Part shown: positions 1 through 6,386 of the stretch, piece after piece
Numbering within the stretch: the first letter of the stretch is position 1
Layout of the letters: every line of letters begins with the position of its first letter
From: Propionibacteriaceae bacterium
Lineage (GTDB): Bacteria > Actinomycetota > Actinomycetes > Propionibacteriales > Propionibacteriaceae
NCBI GenBank assembly: GCA_003158895.1
Contig: PMLO01000111.1
Coordinates: forward strand, 1 to 9,940
Reading direction: 5' to 3'
DNA length: 9,940 nucleotides
Made by a program: the position numbers and the translations under genes
Notes under the pieces: model-generated
What the model was told of the DNA's origin: nothing
Databases searched by the model: none
What the model saw: only the letters and a program-made list of their open reading frames with translations

Positions 1-112
1 CCGCACCCCAGGGCGACTCGTCGCTCATGCCGCCGTGGACGATGAGGATGGTCGGTCCCTCGCCTTCTTCGGCGAGGACGACGACGGTTCCGTCGGCAGA
101 GTCAATGGTCAC
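1..112 (-). CDS. Alpha/beta hydrolase, N-terminal fragment
   Basis: Only the first 37 codons lie in the window; the gene continues beyond base 1. The GTG start is chosen because AAGGAGG sits 7 bases upstream. The peptide begins VTIDSADGTVVVLAEEGEGP and continues into a strand-turn ILIVHGGMSD. The HGG turn is the usual oxyanion-hole region of the alpha/beta hydrolase fold. The short antiparallel strands ahead of it are typical of the family (esterases, haloalkane dehalogenases, C-C hydrolases). The nucleophile elbow, acid and His are outside the window, so substrate and activity cannot be told. It lies 23 bases after the stop of the EamA transporter gene on the same strand and is probably in one transcript with it. 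The fold is fairly secure; any specific function is unknown. Confidence 0.8.
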   Translation of the reverse strand, partial: MTIDSADGTVVVLAEEGEGPTILIVHGGMSDESPWGA

Positions 113-119
113 GTGGCGA

Positions 120-126
120 CCTCCTT
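120..126 (-). promoter_or_regulatory. Strong Shine-Dalgarno AAGGAGG for the alpha/beta hydrolase
   Basis: The minus strand reads AAGGAGG followed by a 7-base spacer and GTG at 112. This decides the start of the hydrolase and shows it is translated independently of the transporter gene that ends just upstream. Confidence 0.8.
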
Positions 127-135
127 GCCCGCAGG

Positions 136-1170
136 CTAGTTCGCCCGTGGTGACACCTTCGGCTGGCGGGTCGAGAAATGAGCTCCGCCAGGTCGACGGT
201 CACTCCTGTAGAGGTTTCGCAGCCACGCCGTGGGCAGGCGGCGCTTCTGCACGAGCATCACGCTCACGATGACGATGACCGCGCCGAGCGGCTCGTGCCA
301 GCTGAGCCTTTCGCCGAGGATCACGATCCCCAGGAAGACGCCCACCACTGGTGTGAGGTACGTCACGCTGGATGCGGCGAGGGATCCCCACGTCACCACG
401 ACGCGGGTGTTCCACACGTACGCGACACCCGTGCCCAACATCCCCAGGGCGAGCAGGCAGAGCGTGGGAGCCGGCTGGTGCACGACGGGCGTGATCGCGA
501 CGAACGGTACGAGCACCAGGCTGATCGCTGCGGCGTTCGCGAGCTGTACGGAGGCGATCGTGACCGAGTCGTACCTGTGCTTCCGGTTGACGTACCTCTG
601 CATCCAGGCGAACGCGAGACCGTACGAGGCGGTCGCGCCCAGGCAGGCGGCCTGCGCAGGGAGCGAGCCGAGGAACGCCGGTGCCGTGACGACCTGCCAC
701 ACGCCCATGATCAGCAGGACGCCGACGGCACCGAGCGCGATCCCGGCGACCTGACCGCGCGTCAGGCTCGTGCCCCGGATGATCACGGTCATCGCGATCG
801 CCGTCCAGATCGGGGTCGTCGAGTTGAGGATCGCGCCTATCCCGGACGGCAGGATCGACTCAGCCCACGCGAACAGCAGGAACGGGACCACGCACAGGAA
901 CACCGAGACGACGGCCATGTGACCCCACAGCCAGCGCTCGCGTGGCCAGGCGCGGCGGGTAGCGATCATGAGCGTCGTCAGCGTGACGGCACCGACGAGG
1001 ATCCGTCCCAGAGCCACCTGCGCGGCCGTGAACTCCTGGAGAGCGACCTTCATGAACAGGAAGCTCGAGCCCCACGTCAGTGCGAGTGCGAGGTACGCGA
1101 TCGTTGTCACAGTCGATGACGGGATCGCGGCGGTTGCCGGGCGATCGTCCAGAGAAGTCTGTGGTTTCAC
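136..1170 (-). CDS. EamA/DMT-family transporter
   Basis: A 344-residue integral membrane protein of the drug/metabolite transporter superfamily. Two EamA repeats are visible, about residues 24-155 and 175-307, together giving about ten hydrophobic segments. Family hallmarks are LTWGSSFLFMKVAL in helix 1, GRILVG in helix 2, LNSTTPIWTAI at the start of helix 4, and YLTPVVGVFLGIVILGE near the end of the second repeat. The protein would sit in the cytoplasmic membrane and export or exchange a small metabolite; the substrate cannot be read from the sequence. The C-terminus carries about 37 mostly polar, Arg-rich residues after the last helix, longer than usual and presumably cytoplasmic. The start is GTG at 1170 with GAGG about 8 bases upstream. 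It is divergent from the dehydrogenase gene and probably heads an operon with the downstream hydrolase. The family call is secure. Confidence 0.9.
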   Translation of the reverse strand: MKPQTSLDDRPATAAIPSSTVTTIAYLALALTWGSSFLFMKVALQEFTAAQVALGRILVGAVTLTTLMIATRRAWPRERWLWGHMAVVSVFLCVVPFLLFAWAESILPSGIGAILNSTTPIWTAIAMTVIIRGTSLTRGQVAGIALGAVGVLLIMGVWQVVTAPAFLGSLPAQAACLGATASYGLAFAWMQRYVNRKHRYDSVTIASVQLANAAAISLVLVPFVAITPVVHQPAPTLCLLALGMLGTGVAYVWNTRVVVTWGSLAASSVTYLTPVVGVFLGIVILGERLSWHEPLGAVIVIVSVMLVQKRRLPTAWLRNLYRSDRRPGGAHFSTRQPKVSPRAN

Positions 1171-1275
1171 GGAGCGATCCTCGCGGGTCGGGCTCGCCCG
1201 CGCTGGCGGGAATCGGCCATGACGTTCGCGAATGCCCTACCGCACGGCTTCCATGTCCGGCTCGGCGCCGGGGGT

Positions 1276-1280
1276 GGGAG
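1276..1280 (+). promoter_or_regulatory. Shine-Dalgarno GGGAG deciding the dehydrogenase start
   Basis: GGGAG is followed by ACTCTG and then GTGGTG. The 6-base spacing supports translation from GTG at 1287 rather than from the upstream in-frame ATG at 1080, which lies inside the divergent gene. Confidence 0.55.
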
Positions 1281-1286
1281 ACTCTG

Positions 1287-2207
1287 GTGGTGCTGACGGT
1301 GACCGTGCCCGACCAGGAGCTGCTGGACCGACTGAGCGATCTCAGTGACCGCGTGGAGCTCGTGCTGTGGGACCTGCTGAGTCCCCTGCCGCCTGACGTC
1401 GCGGAACGGGTACGGGTCGTACAGATCGGCCACTACTGGGGCGCGCCCGATCGGTGGGTGCGGCTGTACGAGACGCCGAACCTCTCCTACGTGATGCTGC
1501 CGTCGGCAGGGTTCGAGCACGCGATCCCGCGCGTGCCGCCGGGCGTCACGCTCTGCAACGGTCGCGGGGTGCACTCGAGCGGTACGTCGGAGCTGGCGCT
1601 GGCACTGATCCTGGCGTCACAACGGGGTGTGCCGGACGCGCTGGCCGCGCAACGCGACGGCCGCTGGTACAACCCGGAGCTTTCGTCGCTGGCCGACCGG
1701 CGCGTGCTGGTCGTCGGCGCCGGCTCGGTCGCGCAGGCCGTCGTCGCACGCCTGGTCCCGTTCGAGGTCGAGATCACGCAGGTCGCTCGTACCGCTCGTG
1801 ACGGCATCCACGGCATCGGCGAGCTCGTAGCGCTGCTGCGGGAAGCGGACATCGTCGTGGTGACCGTCCCAGGATCGGAGTCCACGTTCCACCTTCTGGA
1901 CGCCACCACCCTCGCGGCGCTCCCCGACGGGGCGCTGGTGGTCAACGTCGCGCGGGGTCCGGTCGTCGACACGGACGCGCTGCTGGCCGAGCTGCAGTCG
2001 GGCCGCCTGCGTGCGGCGCTCGACGTGACCGACCCGGAGCCGCTGCCCAGCGACCACCCGCTGTGGCACGCGCCGAACACGATCATCACCGCGCATCAGG
2101 GCGGGAACACCGACGCGACGTACCCGAGAGTCGCCGCGCTCGTACGACGTCAGCTCGAGCACCTCCTCGCCGGCGAAGAGCCGGAGAACGTGGTGGCCCG
2201 CCTGTAG
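1287..2207 (+). CDS. D-isomer-specific 2-hydroxyacid dehydrogenase
   Basis: A 306-residue cytosolic NAD(P)-dependent oxidoreductase expected to interconvert a 2-oxoacid (for example glyoxylate, hydroxypyruvate or pyruvate) and the D-2-hydroxyacid. The Rossmann dinucleotide loop is VLVVGAGSVAQ (Gly144, Gly146). The catalytic trio is complete: Arg223 in NVARGPVVD, Glu251 in DVTDPEPLP and His270 in TAHQGG. After the second Rossmann strand the sequence is VARTAR with no acidic residue, which favours NADP(H), as in GhrA/glyoxylate-reductase-like members; this is inference. Length is slightly short for the family but typical of actinobacterial members. The open frame extends upstream to 1080 but overlaps the divergent transporter gene there. 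GTG at 1287 is preferred because GGGAG lies 6 bases upstream; GTG at 1290 is the alternative. The exact substrate is unknown. Confidence 0.9.
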   Translation: MVLTVTVPDQELLDRLSDLSDRVELVLWDLLSPLPPDVAERVRVVQIGHYWGAPDRWVRLYETPNLSYVMLPSAGFEHAIPRVPPGVTLCNGRGVHSSGTSELALALILASQRGVPDALAAQRDGRWYNPELSSLADRRVLVVGAGSVAQAVVARLVPFEVEITQVARTARDGIHGIGELVALLREADIVVVTVPGSESTFHLLDATTLAALPDGALVVNVARGPVVDTDALLAELQSGRLRAALDVTDPEPLPSDHPLWHAPNTIITAHQGGNTDATYPRVAALVRRQLEHLLAGEEPENVVARL

Positions 2208-2218
2208 CCGAGCTCGAT

Positions 2219-2379
2219 CCATCGATGTGCACGTTATGAGCGTGCGACGACGGACCGTTCTGGGGTCGTTCCATCGAAGTGCATGTCAAACCGCCCGCAG
2301 GGTGCCTCCACAACCTGCACTTCGATGGAATCGCGGGCGCACCGTCATCCTGGACCGCCCCGAACCTGCACTTTGATGG
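2219..2379. repeat. Nested inverted repeat of a 17-base motif, four copies
   Basis: Four copies of a motif with consensus CCATCGAAGTGCAGGTT lie between two genes. Copies at 2219-2235 and 2271-2287 read on the plus strand; copies at 2312-2328 and 2363-2379 read on the minus strand. The inner pair agrees at 15 of 17 positions and the outer pair at 14 of 17. Start-to-start distances are 52, 41 and 51 bases, so both pairs share a centre near 2299, making one symmetrical 161-base element. The sequences between copies show no clear symmetry. The inner pair can form a 15-base-pair stem (TTCCATCGAAGTGCA) around a loop of about 25 bases. It could be a multi-site operator, a transcript hairpin ending the upstream gene, or a small mobile or REP-like element. 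No other copy was seen in the window. Confidence 0.85.
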
Positions 2380-2431
2380 AACGGCTCTCGGTGGGCTCGA
2401 TGGTGGGCGGCGCCGTGAAAGGCTGACCGCC

Positions 2432-3484
2432 GTGACGAGCGAAGAATTCCCGTACGAGATGACCAGGGCCGGAGTCGTGATGCGGCCGGATCTCGACGAG
2501 CCGTACGAGGTCGAGGGGGTCCTCAACCCTGCGGCGGCGTGGTCGCCGGACGGCCGCCTTGTCCTGTTCCCGCGCATGGTCGCGGAAGGGAACTGGTCGA
2601 GGATCGCCACAGCCGACGTCGTGGTGACGGGTGGTGTCCCGACCTCGGTCGTACGGCGCGGCGTCGTCCTCGAGCCGGACCGCACATGGGAGCACGGAAC
2701 CACACACGGCGGCGTCGAGGATCCGCGGATGACGTGGATCGGCGAGCTCGGCCTGTACGTCATGACGTACGTCGCGTTCGGCCCCACAGGACCGCGGACC
2801 GCCCTGGCCACGTCGCCCGACCTGGAGCAGTGGACGCGCCTCGGGGCGATCCAGTTCGCGTACGACGACGTCCTGGACACCGACCTCAACATCTTCCCCA
2901 ACAAGGACACGGTGTGGTTCCCGGAGTCGATCCCCGGTCCCGGCGGTGAGCCGTGCTTCGGCCTCATCCACCGCCCCATGTTCGACATGATCGGCCCGGA
3001 GGCGACCCTTCCGGCGGGGATCACGGACGACCGGCCGTCGATCTGGCTGTCGTACGTACCAGTCGCGGCAGCTCTCGCCGACCCGCGCGCCCTCGCACAT
3101 CCCACCGGCCATCGCGAGATCGCCCGACCCGAAGCGTCGTGGGAGAAGCTGCGGATCGGCGGGGGTCCGCCTCCTGTCCGGGTGCCCGAAGGCTGGCTGT
3201 TCCTGTATCACGGGGTGTCCGGCACGATGTCCGCGAACCCGTTCGAGAGGCAGACCGAGGTGTGCTACTCGGCCGGCGGCATGATCCTCGACGCCGACGA
3301 CCCCTCCCGGATCGTCCAACGCAGCAGCCAGCCGCTGATGGTTCCCGAGACCGGCGCCGAGCAGGTCGGCGTCGTCGACAACGTGGTCTTCCCGACCGCG
3401 ATCGTCGACGTCGCCGGCCGCACGTTCTGCTTCTACGGCATGGCCGACGCCTCCATCGGGGTCGCCACCGTCACGCACCGATAG
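2432..3484 (+). CDS. GH130 family glycoside phosphorylase/hydrolase (beta-mannoside type)
   Basis: A 350-residue cytosolic enzyme of glycoside hydrolase family 130, whose characterised members mostly phosphorolyse beta-mannosides (for example mannosyl-glucose or manno-oligosaccharides), with some hydrolases. Conserved blocks appear in order: NWSRIATADV (54-63), GVEDPRM (94-100) with Asp97 in the EDPR motif usually assigned as the general acid, FPNKDTVWFPESI (155-167), LIHRP (178-182), GGGPPPVRVPEGWLFLYHG (243-261), and a C-terminal block with VVDNVVFPTAIVD and FCFYGMADASIGVA. No signal peptide is seen. The chosen start is GTG at 2432 with AAAGG 9 bases upstream; ATG at 2459 is possible. The frame stays open upstream through the 17-base repeats and would add spurious residues. 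No ABC transporter or other sugar gene is adjacent, so the substrate and phosphorylase-versus-hydrolase status are open. Confidence 0.88.
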   Translation: MTSEEFPYEMTRAGVVMRPDLDEPYEVEGVLNPAAAWSPDGRLVLFPRMVAEGNWSRIATADVVVTGGVPTSVVRRGVVLEPDRTWEHGTTHGGVEDPRMTWIGELGLYVMTYVAFGPTGPRTALATSPDLEQWTRLGAIQFAYDDVLDTDLNIFPNKDTVWFPESIPGPGGEPCFGLIHRPMFDMIGPEATLPAGITDDRPSIWLSYVPVAAALADPRALAHPTGHREIARPEASWEKLRIGGGPPPVRVPEGWLFLYHGVSGTMSANPFERQTEVCYSAGGMILDADDPSRIVQRSSQPLMVPETGAEQVGVVDNVVFPTAIVDVAGRTFCFYGMADASIGVATVTHR

Positions 3485-3506
3485 CGAGGGCAGTTCCGCG
3501 AATCCC

Positions 3507-4919
3507 CTAGCTCTTGGGCTGAAGGAACTCTGCCGGCAGCTGCTCGATGAGGCGCAGCCAGAGCTCGCTGGCGGTCGGATAGCTCGGGACGGCGTGGCGG
3601 AGGACGTGGACCGGTACGCGTCCTGTGATCGCGATCGTCGCCGAGTGGAGCAGCTCCCCGGCCTCCGGGCCCACGAACGTCGCGCCGACCACGCACCGGC
3701 TGGCGCGGTCGATGACAAGCTGCGCGCCGCCCTCGACGTCGTCGCGCAGCAGCGCGGCGCCGGAGGCGGCCGACCACGGGACGTGCGTCACCTCGACGTC
3801 GATCTTCGCTGCTCGTGCCTCCGCCTCGGTGAGGCCGACGGACGCGACCTGCGGGTCGGTGAAGATGACCTGAGGGACGGGTACGTCGTCGAGGGCGAAC
3901 GGCTCCGTACCACCCGTCGCCCTCGCGGCGATCTGCTCGCCGAGGACGCGGGCGCGGTACTTGCCCCAGTGCGTCAACGGCGCCTCGCCACTGGAGTCGC
4001 CGACCAGGACGAGCCAGGACGGTACGTCGCCGGCCAGCGCCTTCGTTGCATCCAGCCCCACCGACTCGAGCCCGATGTCGAGTCGAGGGCGCCGCCCGAC
4101 GGCGACGAGGATCTCGTCTGCGGTGATGTCGCCCTGCGAGGTGGAGACGACGACGGGGCCGCCATGTACGCGTCCAAGGCCGGTGTCCTGGGGGTCGTCC
4201 CGCTGGCACGCAGTCACCTCGACCCCCAGCCGTACATCGATGCCCATCTCCAACAGAGCCTTCCGCACGATCTCGCTCGCAAACGGCTCGACCCGGTTCA
4301 GCAGCCGGTCACCACGTACCAGCAGCGTCACGGACGAGCCGAGCGCACGCATCCAGACCGCCGCCTCGCACGAGACGACGCCACCTCCGACGATGACCAG
4401 TCGGTCGGGTACCTCGTCCACTCCGGTGGCGTCGCGTGAGCCCCAGGGAAGGCACCCCTCGTACACGTCCGGCACCGTCGGCTCGCTCCCCGTGGCGACG
4501 ACCACGGCGTGACGAGCCTCGATGGTGCGGGTCCCCTCGGAGGTGGTGAGCTCGACCAGGCGCTCGCCGGCCAGCCGCCCGGTGCCGCGCAGCACTGCCA
4601 GCCCGGCGCCGTCGGCCCACTCGACCTGTCCCGAGTCGTCGTAGCTGGACACCCACTCGTCGCGCCGGGCCAGCAGAGCGCGGCGGTCGAGCGTCGGCGC
4701 GGTGAGCCCGCCGATGTGGGCGGCGGTCGCCGCGATCTCCAGCGGACGCAGCAGCGCCTTGCTCGGCATGCAGGCGTAGTACGAGCACTCGCCGCCCACC
4801 AGTTCCCGCTCGATGAGCGCGGCGGTCAGCTTCGTATTCTGCGTCGCGTACTGCGCGATGTTCTCGCCGGCCGGGCCGGCTCCGATGACAACGACGTCGA
4901 AAACCTCAGGCTCAGTCAT
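3507..4919 (-). CDS. FAD-dependent pyridine nucleotide-disulfide oxidoreductase (Lpd/MerA-like)
   Basis: A 470-residue cytosolic flavoprotein, the usual family length. FAD is bound by VVIGAGPAG (10-18) and by VLVGDSSGEAP around Asp308. The redox disulfide is Cys45 and Cys50 in GGECSYYACMPSK, spaced CxxxxC as in dihydrolipoamide dehydrogenase. The NAD(P) loop is VIVGGGVVSCEAA (175-187), followed by LLVRGDRL. Arg202 instead of an acidic residue suggests NADPH. The dimerisation domain begins near TDPQVASVG (354-362). The C-terminal active site reads SYPTASE, so Tyr447 replaces the His of the usual HPTxxE; Glu452 is kept. MerA also has Tyr here, but this protein lacks a MerA C-terminal CC pair and heavy-metal domain. 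It is therefore unlikely to be the Lpd of 2-oxoacid dehydrogenase complexes and may reduce quinones or another disulfide. It lies 58 bases after the ABM gene on the same strand. Confidence 0.85.
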   Translation of the reverse strand: MTEPEVFDVVVIGAGPAGENIAQYATQNTKLTAALIERELVGGECSYYACMPSKALLRPLEIAATAAHIGGLTAPTLDRRALLARRDEWVSSYDDSGQVEWADGAGLAVLRGTGRLAGERLVELTTSEGTRTIEARHAVVVATGSEPTVPDVYEGCLPWGSRDATGVDEVPDRLVIVGGGVVSCEAAVWMRALGSSVTLLVRGDRLLNRVEPFASEIVRKALLEMGIDVRLGVEVTACQRDDPQDTGLGRVHGGPVVVSTSQGDITADEILVAVGRRPRLDIGLESVGLDATKALAGDVPSWLVLVGDSSGEAPLTHWGKYRARVLGEQIAARATGGTEPFALDDVPVPQVIFTDPQVASVGLTEAEARAAKIDVEVTHVPWSAASGAALLRDDVEGGAQLVIDRASRCVVGATFVGPEAGELLHSATIAITGRVPVHVLRHAVPSYPTASELWLRLIEQLPAEFLQPKS

Positions 4920-4925
4920 TTCCCC

Positions 4926-4931
4926 AGTATC
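4926..4931 (-). promoter_or_regulatory. Possible -10 box GATACT for a leaderless reductase transcript
   Basis: The minus strand reads GATACT, then GGGGAA, then ATG at 4919. Transcription would start at or next to the ATG. No Shine-Dalgarno has proper spacing, which fits a leaderless start. No good -35 hexamer was found, and the gene may instead be read through from the ABM gene. Confidence 0.3.
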
Positions 4932-4977
4932 ACTACGGAACCTGACGGCCGAGGATCACCGGAGCGGCACGACCCGC

Positions 4978-5313
4978 TCAGAGCGCGCCCTTGGACCCCT
5001 CGCCCATGGGCAGGGGGACCAGGCGGGCGACCTCAGTCGGTGCAGCGACGAGACCTGTGAGAGCGACGTTGAGGGCCGCGACGGCCTCGCCCTTGCCGTG
5101 CGCGTCCAGCAGTGCGACCGACTCCCACTTCTCGATCATGACGATGCTGCCGTCGGGCGCGTCATGGATCGCGTACAGCAGGCAGCCCGGCTCCCCGTGC
5201 ACGGCCGCGATGGCTGGCTCCAGGGCGGCCAGTACGGCATCGCGAGAGCCGTCGGCGGGGTGGAAGATCGCCGTGACGACGATCGCGTCAGAGGCGTCAG
5301 TGGATGCGGTCAC
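4978..5313 (-). CDS. Antibiotic biosynthesis monooxygenase (ABM) domain protein, YgiN-like
   Basis: A 111-residue protein with a single ABM-type ferredoxin-like fold, the common length for YgiN/LsrG-like members, which act as small dimers. Family features are an N-terminal strand IVVTAIFHP, helix SRDAVLAALEPAIAAVHGEPGCLLYAIH with the typical EPGCLLY turn, strand SIVMIEKWES, and AHGKGEAV, where the first His is the often conserved HxxxxH-region residue. The C-terminal strand VARLVPL completes the fold. Members oxidise quinols or other aromatic substrates without a cofactor, or modify small aldehydes; the substrate here is unknown. The GTG start at 5313 fits the domain, whereas the long frame upstream runs antisense to the racemase gene. 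No Shine-Dalgarno is visible. Co-transcription with the flavin reductase downstream is likely. Confidence 0.8.
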   Translation of the reverse strand: MTASTDASDAIVVTAIFHPADGSRDAVLAALEPAIAAVHGEPGCLLYAIHDAPDGSIVMIEKWESVALLDAHGKGEAVAALNVALTGLVAAPTEVARLVPLPMGEGSKGAL

Positions 5314-5322
5314 GTTCGTGAC
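5309..5322. promoter_or_regulatory. Perfect inverted repeat GTCACGTTCGTGAC over the ABM start codon
   Basis: The arms GTCACG and CGTGAC are separated by two bases and cover the GTG start of the ABM gene. They adjoin a candidate -10 box (TAGCGT on the minus strand, 5321-5326) placed 7 bases before that GTG, which would give a leaderless transcript. The position suits an operator in the divergent region shared with the racemase gene. Codons Val-Thr account for part of the right-hand sequence, so chance is possible. Confidence 0.35.
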
Positions 5323-5433
5323 GCTACACCGCGGGCTCGGGAACCACGGGCTCGCGGGCCTCAGAGCTCGCCGCGGCAGCCGACCGCGGAAGGCCGAGGG
5401 TGTGAAGTCCCGATCGGACGCTGTGCTGACCAA

Positions 5434-5439
5434 TACGAT
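5434..5439 (+). promoter_or_regulatory. Possible -10 box TACGAT for the racemase gene
   Basis: TACGAT fits the TANNNT pattern of actinobacterial -10 boxes and would give a leader of about 27 bases before the start at 5473. No convincing -35 hexamer lies at the expected distance. Confidence 0.25.
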
Positions 5440-5461
5440 CGTCATCGAGCAACGGGTCAGC

Positions 5462-5467
5462 AAAGGA
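5462..5467 (+). promoter_or_regulatory. Shine-Dalgarno AAAGGA deciding the racemase start
   Basis: AAAGGA lies 5 bases before ATG at 5473 and overlaps the in-frame ATG at 5467. The spacing therefore favours 5473 as the start. Confidence 0.55.
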
Positions 5468-5472
5468 TGGCG

Positions 5473-6171
5473 ATGCCCCGCCAGAAGATGATCGGACTGT
5501 TCGGCGGGATGTCCTGGGAGTCCACCGCCGCCTATTACCGGCTCGCGAACGAGCTGGTGCGCGAACGACTCGGCGGACTTCACTCGGCACGGCTGCTGCT
5601 GGCATCGGTCGACTTCGCAGAGATCGAGCAGCTGCAGTCGCGCGGCGAGTGGGATGCGGCCGGTGCCCTGCTGGCCGAGATCGCCCAGTCGCTGGAGGCC
5701 GGTGGTGCCGAGCTGCTCATCCTCTGCACCAACACCATGCACAAAGTGGCGCCGGCCATCGAGGCGGCCACCTCGATCCCCTTCCTGCACCTTGCGGATG
5801 CGACAGCTGCCGCCGTCCGCGCCGCGGGCATCACCCGAGTCGGCCTGCTCGGCACCGCGTTCACCATGGAGCAGTCGTTCTACCGCGACCGTCTCGAAAG
5901 CCACGGCCTCGAGGTGCTCGTACCGTCGGCTGCCGACCGCGCAGAGGTCCACCGGGTGATCTACGACGAGCTCTGCCAAGGGCAGCTGCTGGAGGCGTCC
6001 CGACGGGCCGTCGGCGCCATCATCGGGCATCTTGGCGACGAGGGGGCCGCCGGAGTCATCCTTGGCTGCACCGAGATCGAGCTCCTGATCGGCCCGGCGG
6101 ACAGTCCCCTGCCCACCTTCGCCACCACCCGGCTGCACGTCGAGGCCGCCATTGACGCAGCCTTCGCCTGA
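5473..6171 (+). CDS. ygeA: YgeA-type amino-acid racemase (Asp/Glu racemase superfamily)
   Basis: A 232-residue cytosolic, cofactor-independent racemase closely resembling E. coli YgeA (about 230 residues) along its length. Shared blocks include MIGLFGGMSWEST (6-18), RLGGLHSARLLLASVDFAEIE, LILCTNTMHKVA (82-93), GLLGTAFTMEQSFYRDRL, and GVILGCTEIELLI. The two catalytic cysteines of the superfamily are present: Cys85 in LCTNTMHK and Cys199 in LGCTE. These deprotonate and reprotonate the alpha carbon from opposite faces. E. coli YgeA is reported as a broad-spectrum amino-acid racemase preferring substrates such as homoserine. By inference this enzyme makes non-canonical D-amino acids for wall remodelling or uses them. 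The start is set by AAAGGA at 5462; ATG at 5467 is the alternative. It is transcribed alone, divergent from the ABM gene. Confidence 0.92.
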   Translation: MPRQKMIGLFGGMSWESTAAYYRLANELVRERLGGLHSARLLLASVDFAEIEQLQSRGEWDAAGALLAEIAQSLEAGGAELLILCTNTMHKVAPAIEAATSIPFLHLADATAAAVRAAGITRVGLLGTAFTMEQSFYRDRLESHGLEVLVPSAADRAEVHRVIYDELCQGQLLEASRRAVGAIIGHLGDEGAAGVILGCTEIELLIGPADSPLPTFATTRLHVEAAIDAAFA

Positions 6172-6266
6172 GGACCAGCCAGTCCTGGCCAGGTGCTCTC
6201 GGCCTCGTCGCCTCCGAAACGCCTCATCACGTCGCGACCTCACCCGGACTGGCGGAGAAGCCGAGC

Positions 6267-6285
6267 CCGATCGACGGGCGATCGG
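6267..6285. terminator. Hairpin in convergent gap, possible bidirectional terminator
   Basis: CCGATC and GATCGG form a perfect 6-base-pair stem around a 7-base loop. An overlapping alternative stem, GCCCG/CGGGC (6265-6269 with 6275-6279), is also possible. It lies in the 215-base gap between the ends of the convergent racemase and DUF1801 genes. There is no T-run on either strand, so termination is only suggested. Nothing else was recognised in this gap (6172-6386). Confidence 0.3.
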
Positions 6286-6386
6286 TGCCCAGGTGACGTC
6301 CACCGCGGCGTGTCGGGCCCTCGTACGCCTGCATTGCCTGTCCGTCGGTACTCCGAGTTCGGACCTGGTGGCCGCGCGGGCCTTCT

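Noticed and set aside
2219..2379. A CRISPR array
   Set aside because: The four short copies occur in both orientations with unequal spacers, and no cas gene is present.
2279..2431. An N-terminal extension of GH130 through the repeats
   Set aside because: The 51 extra codons read through the 17-base motifs, including LHFDG twice, and match nothing in GH130. GTG at 2432 has AAAGG 9 bases upstream.
5314..6303. An N-terminal extension of the ABM protein running opposite the racemase gene
   Set aside because: The extension is the antisense reading of a well-supported racemase, and the ABM fold is complete from 5313.
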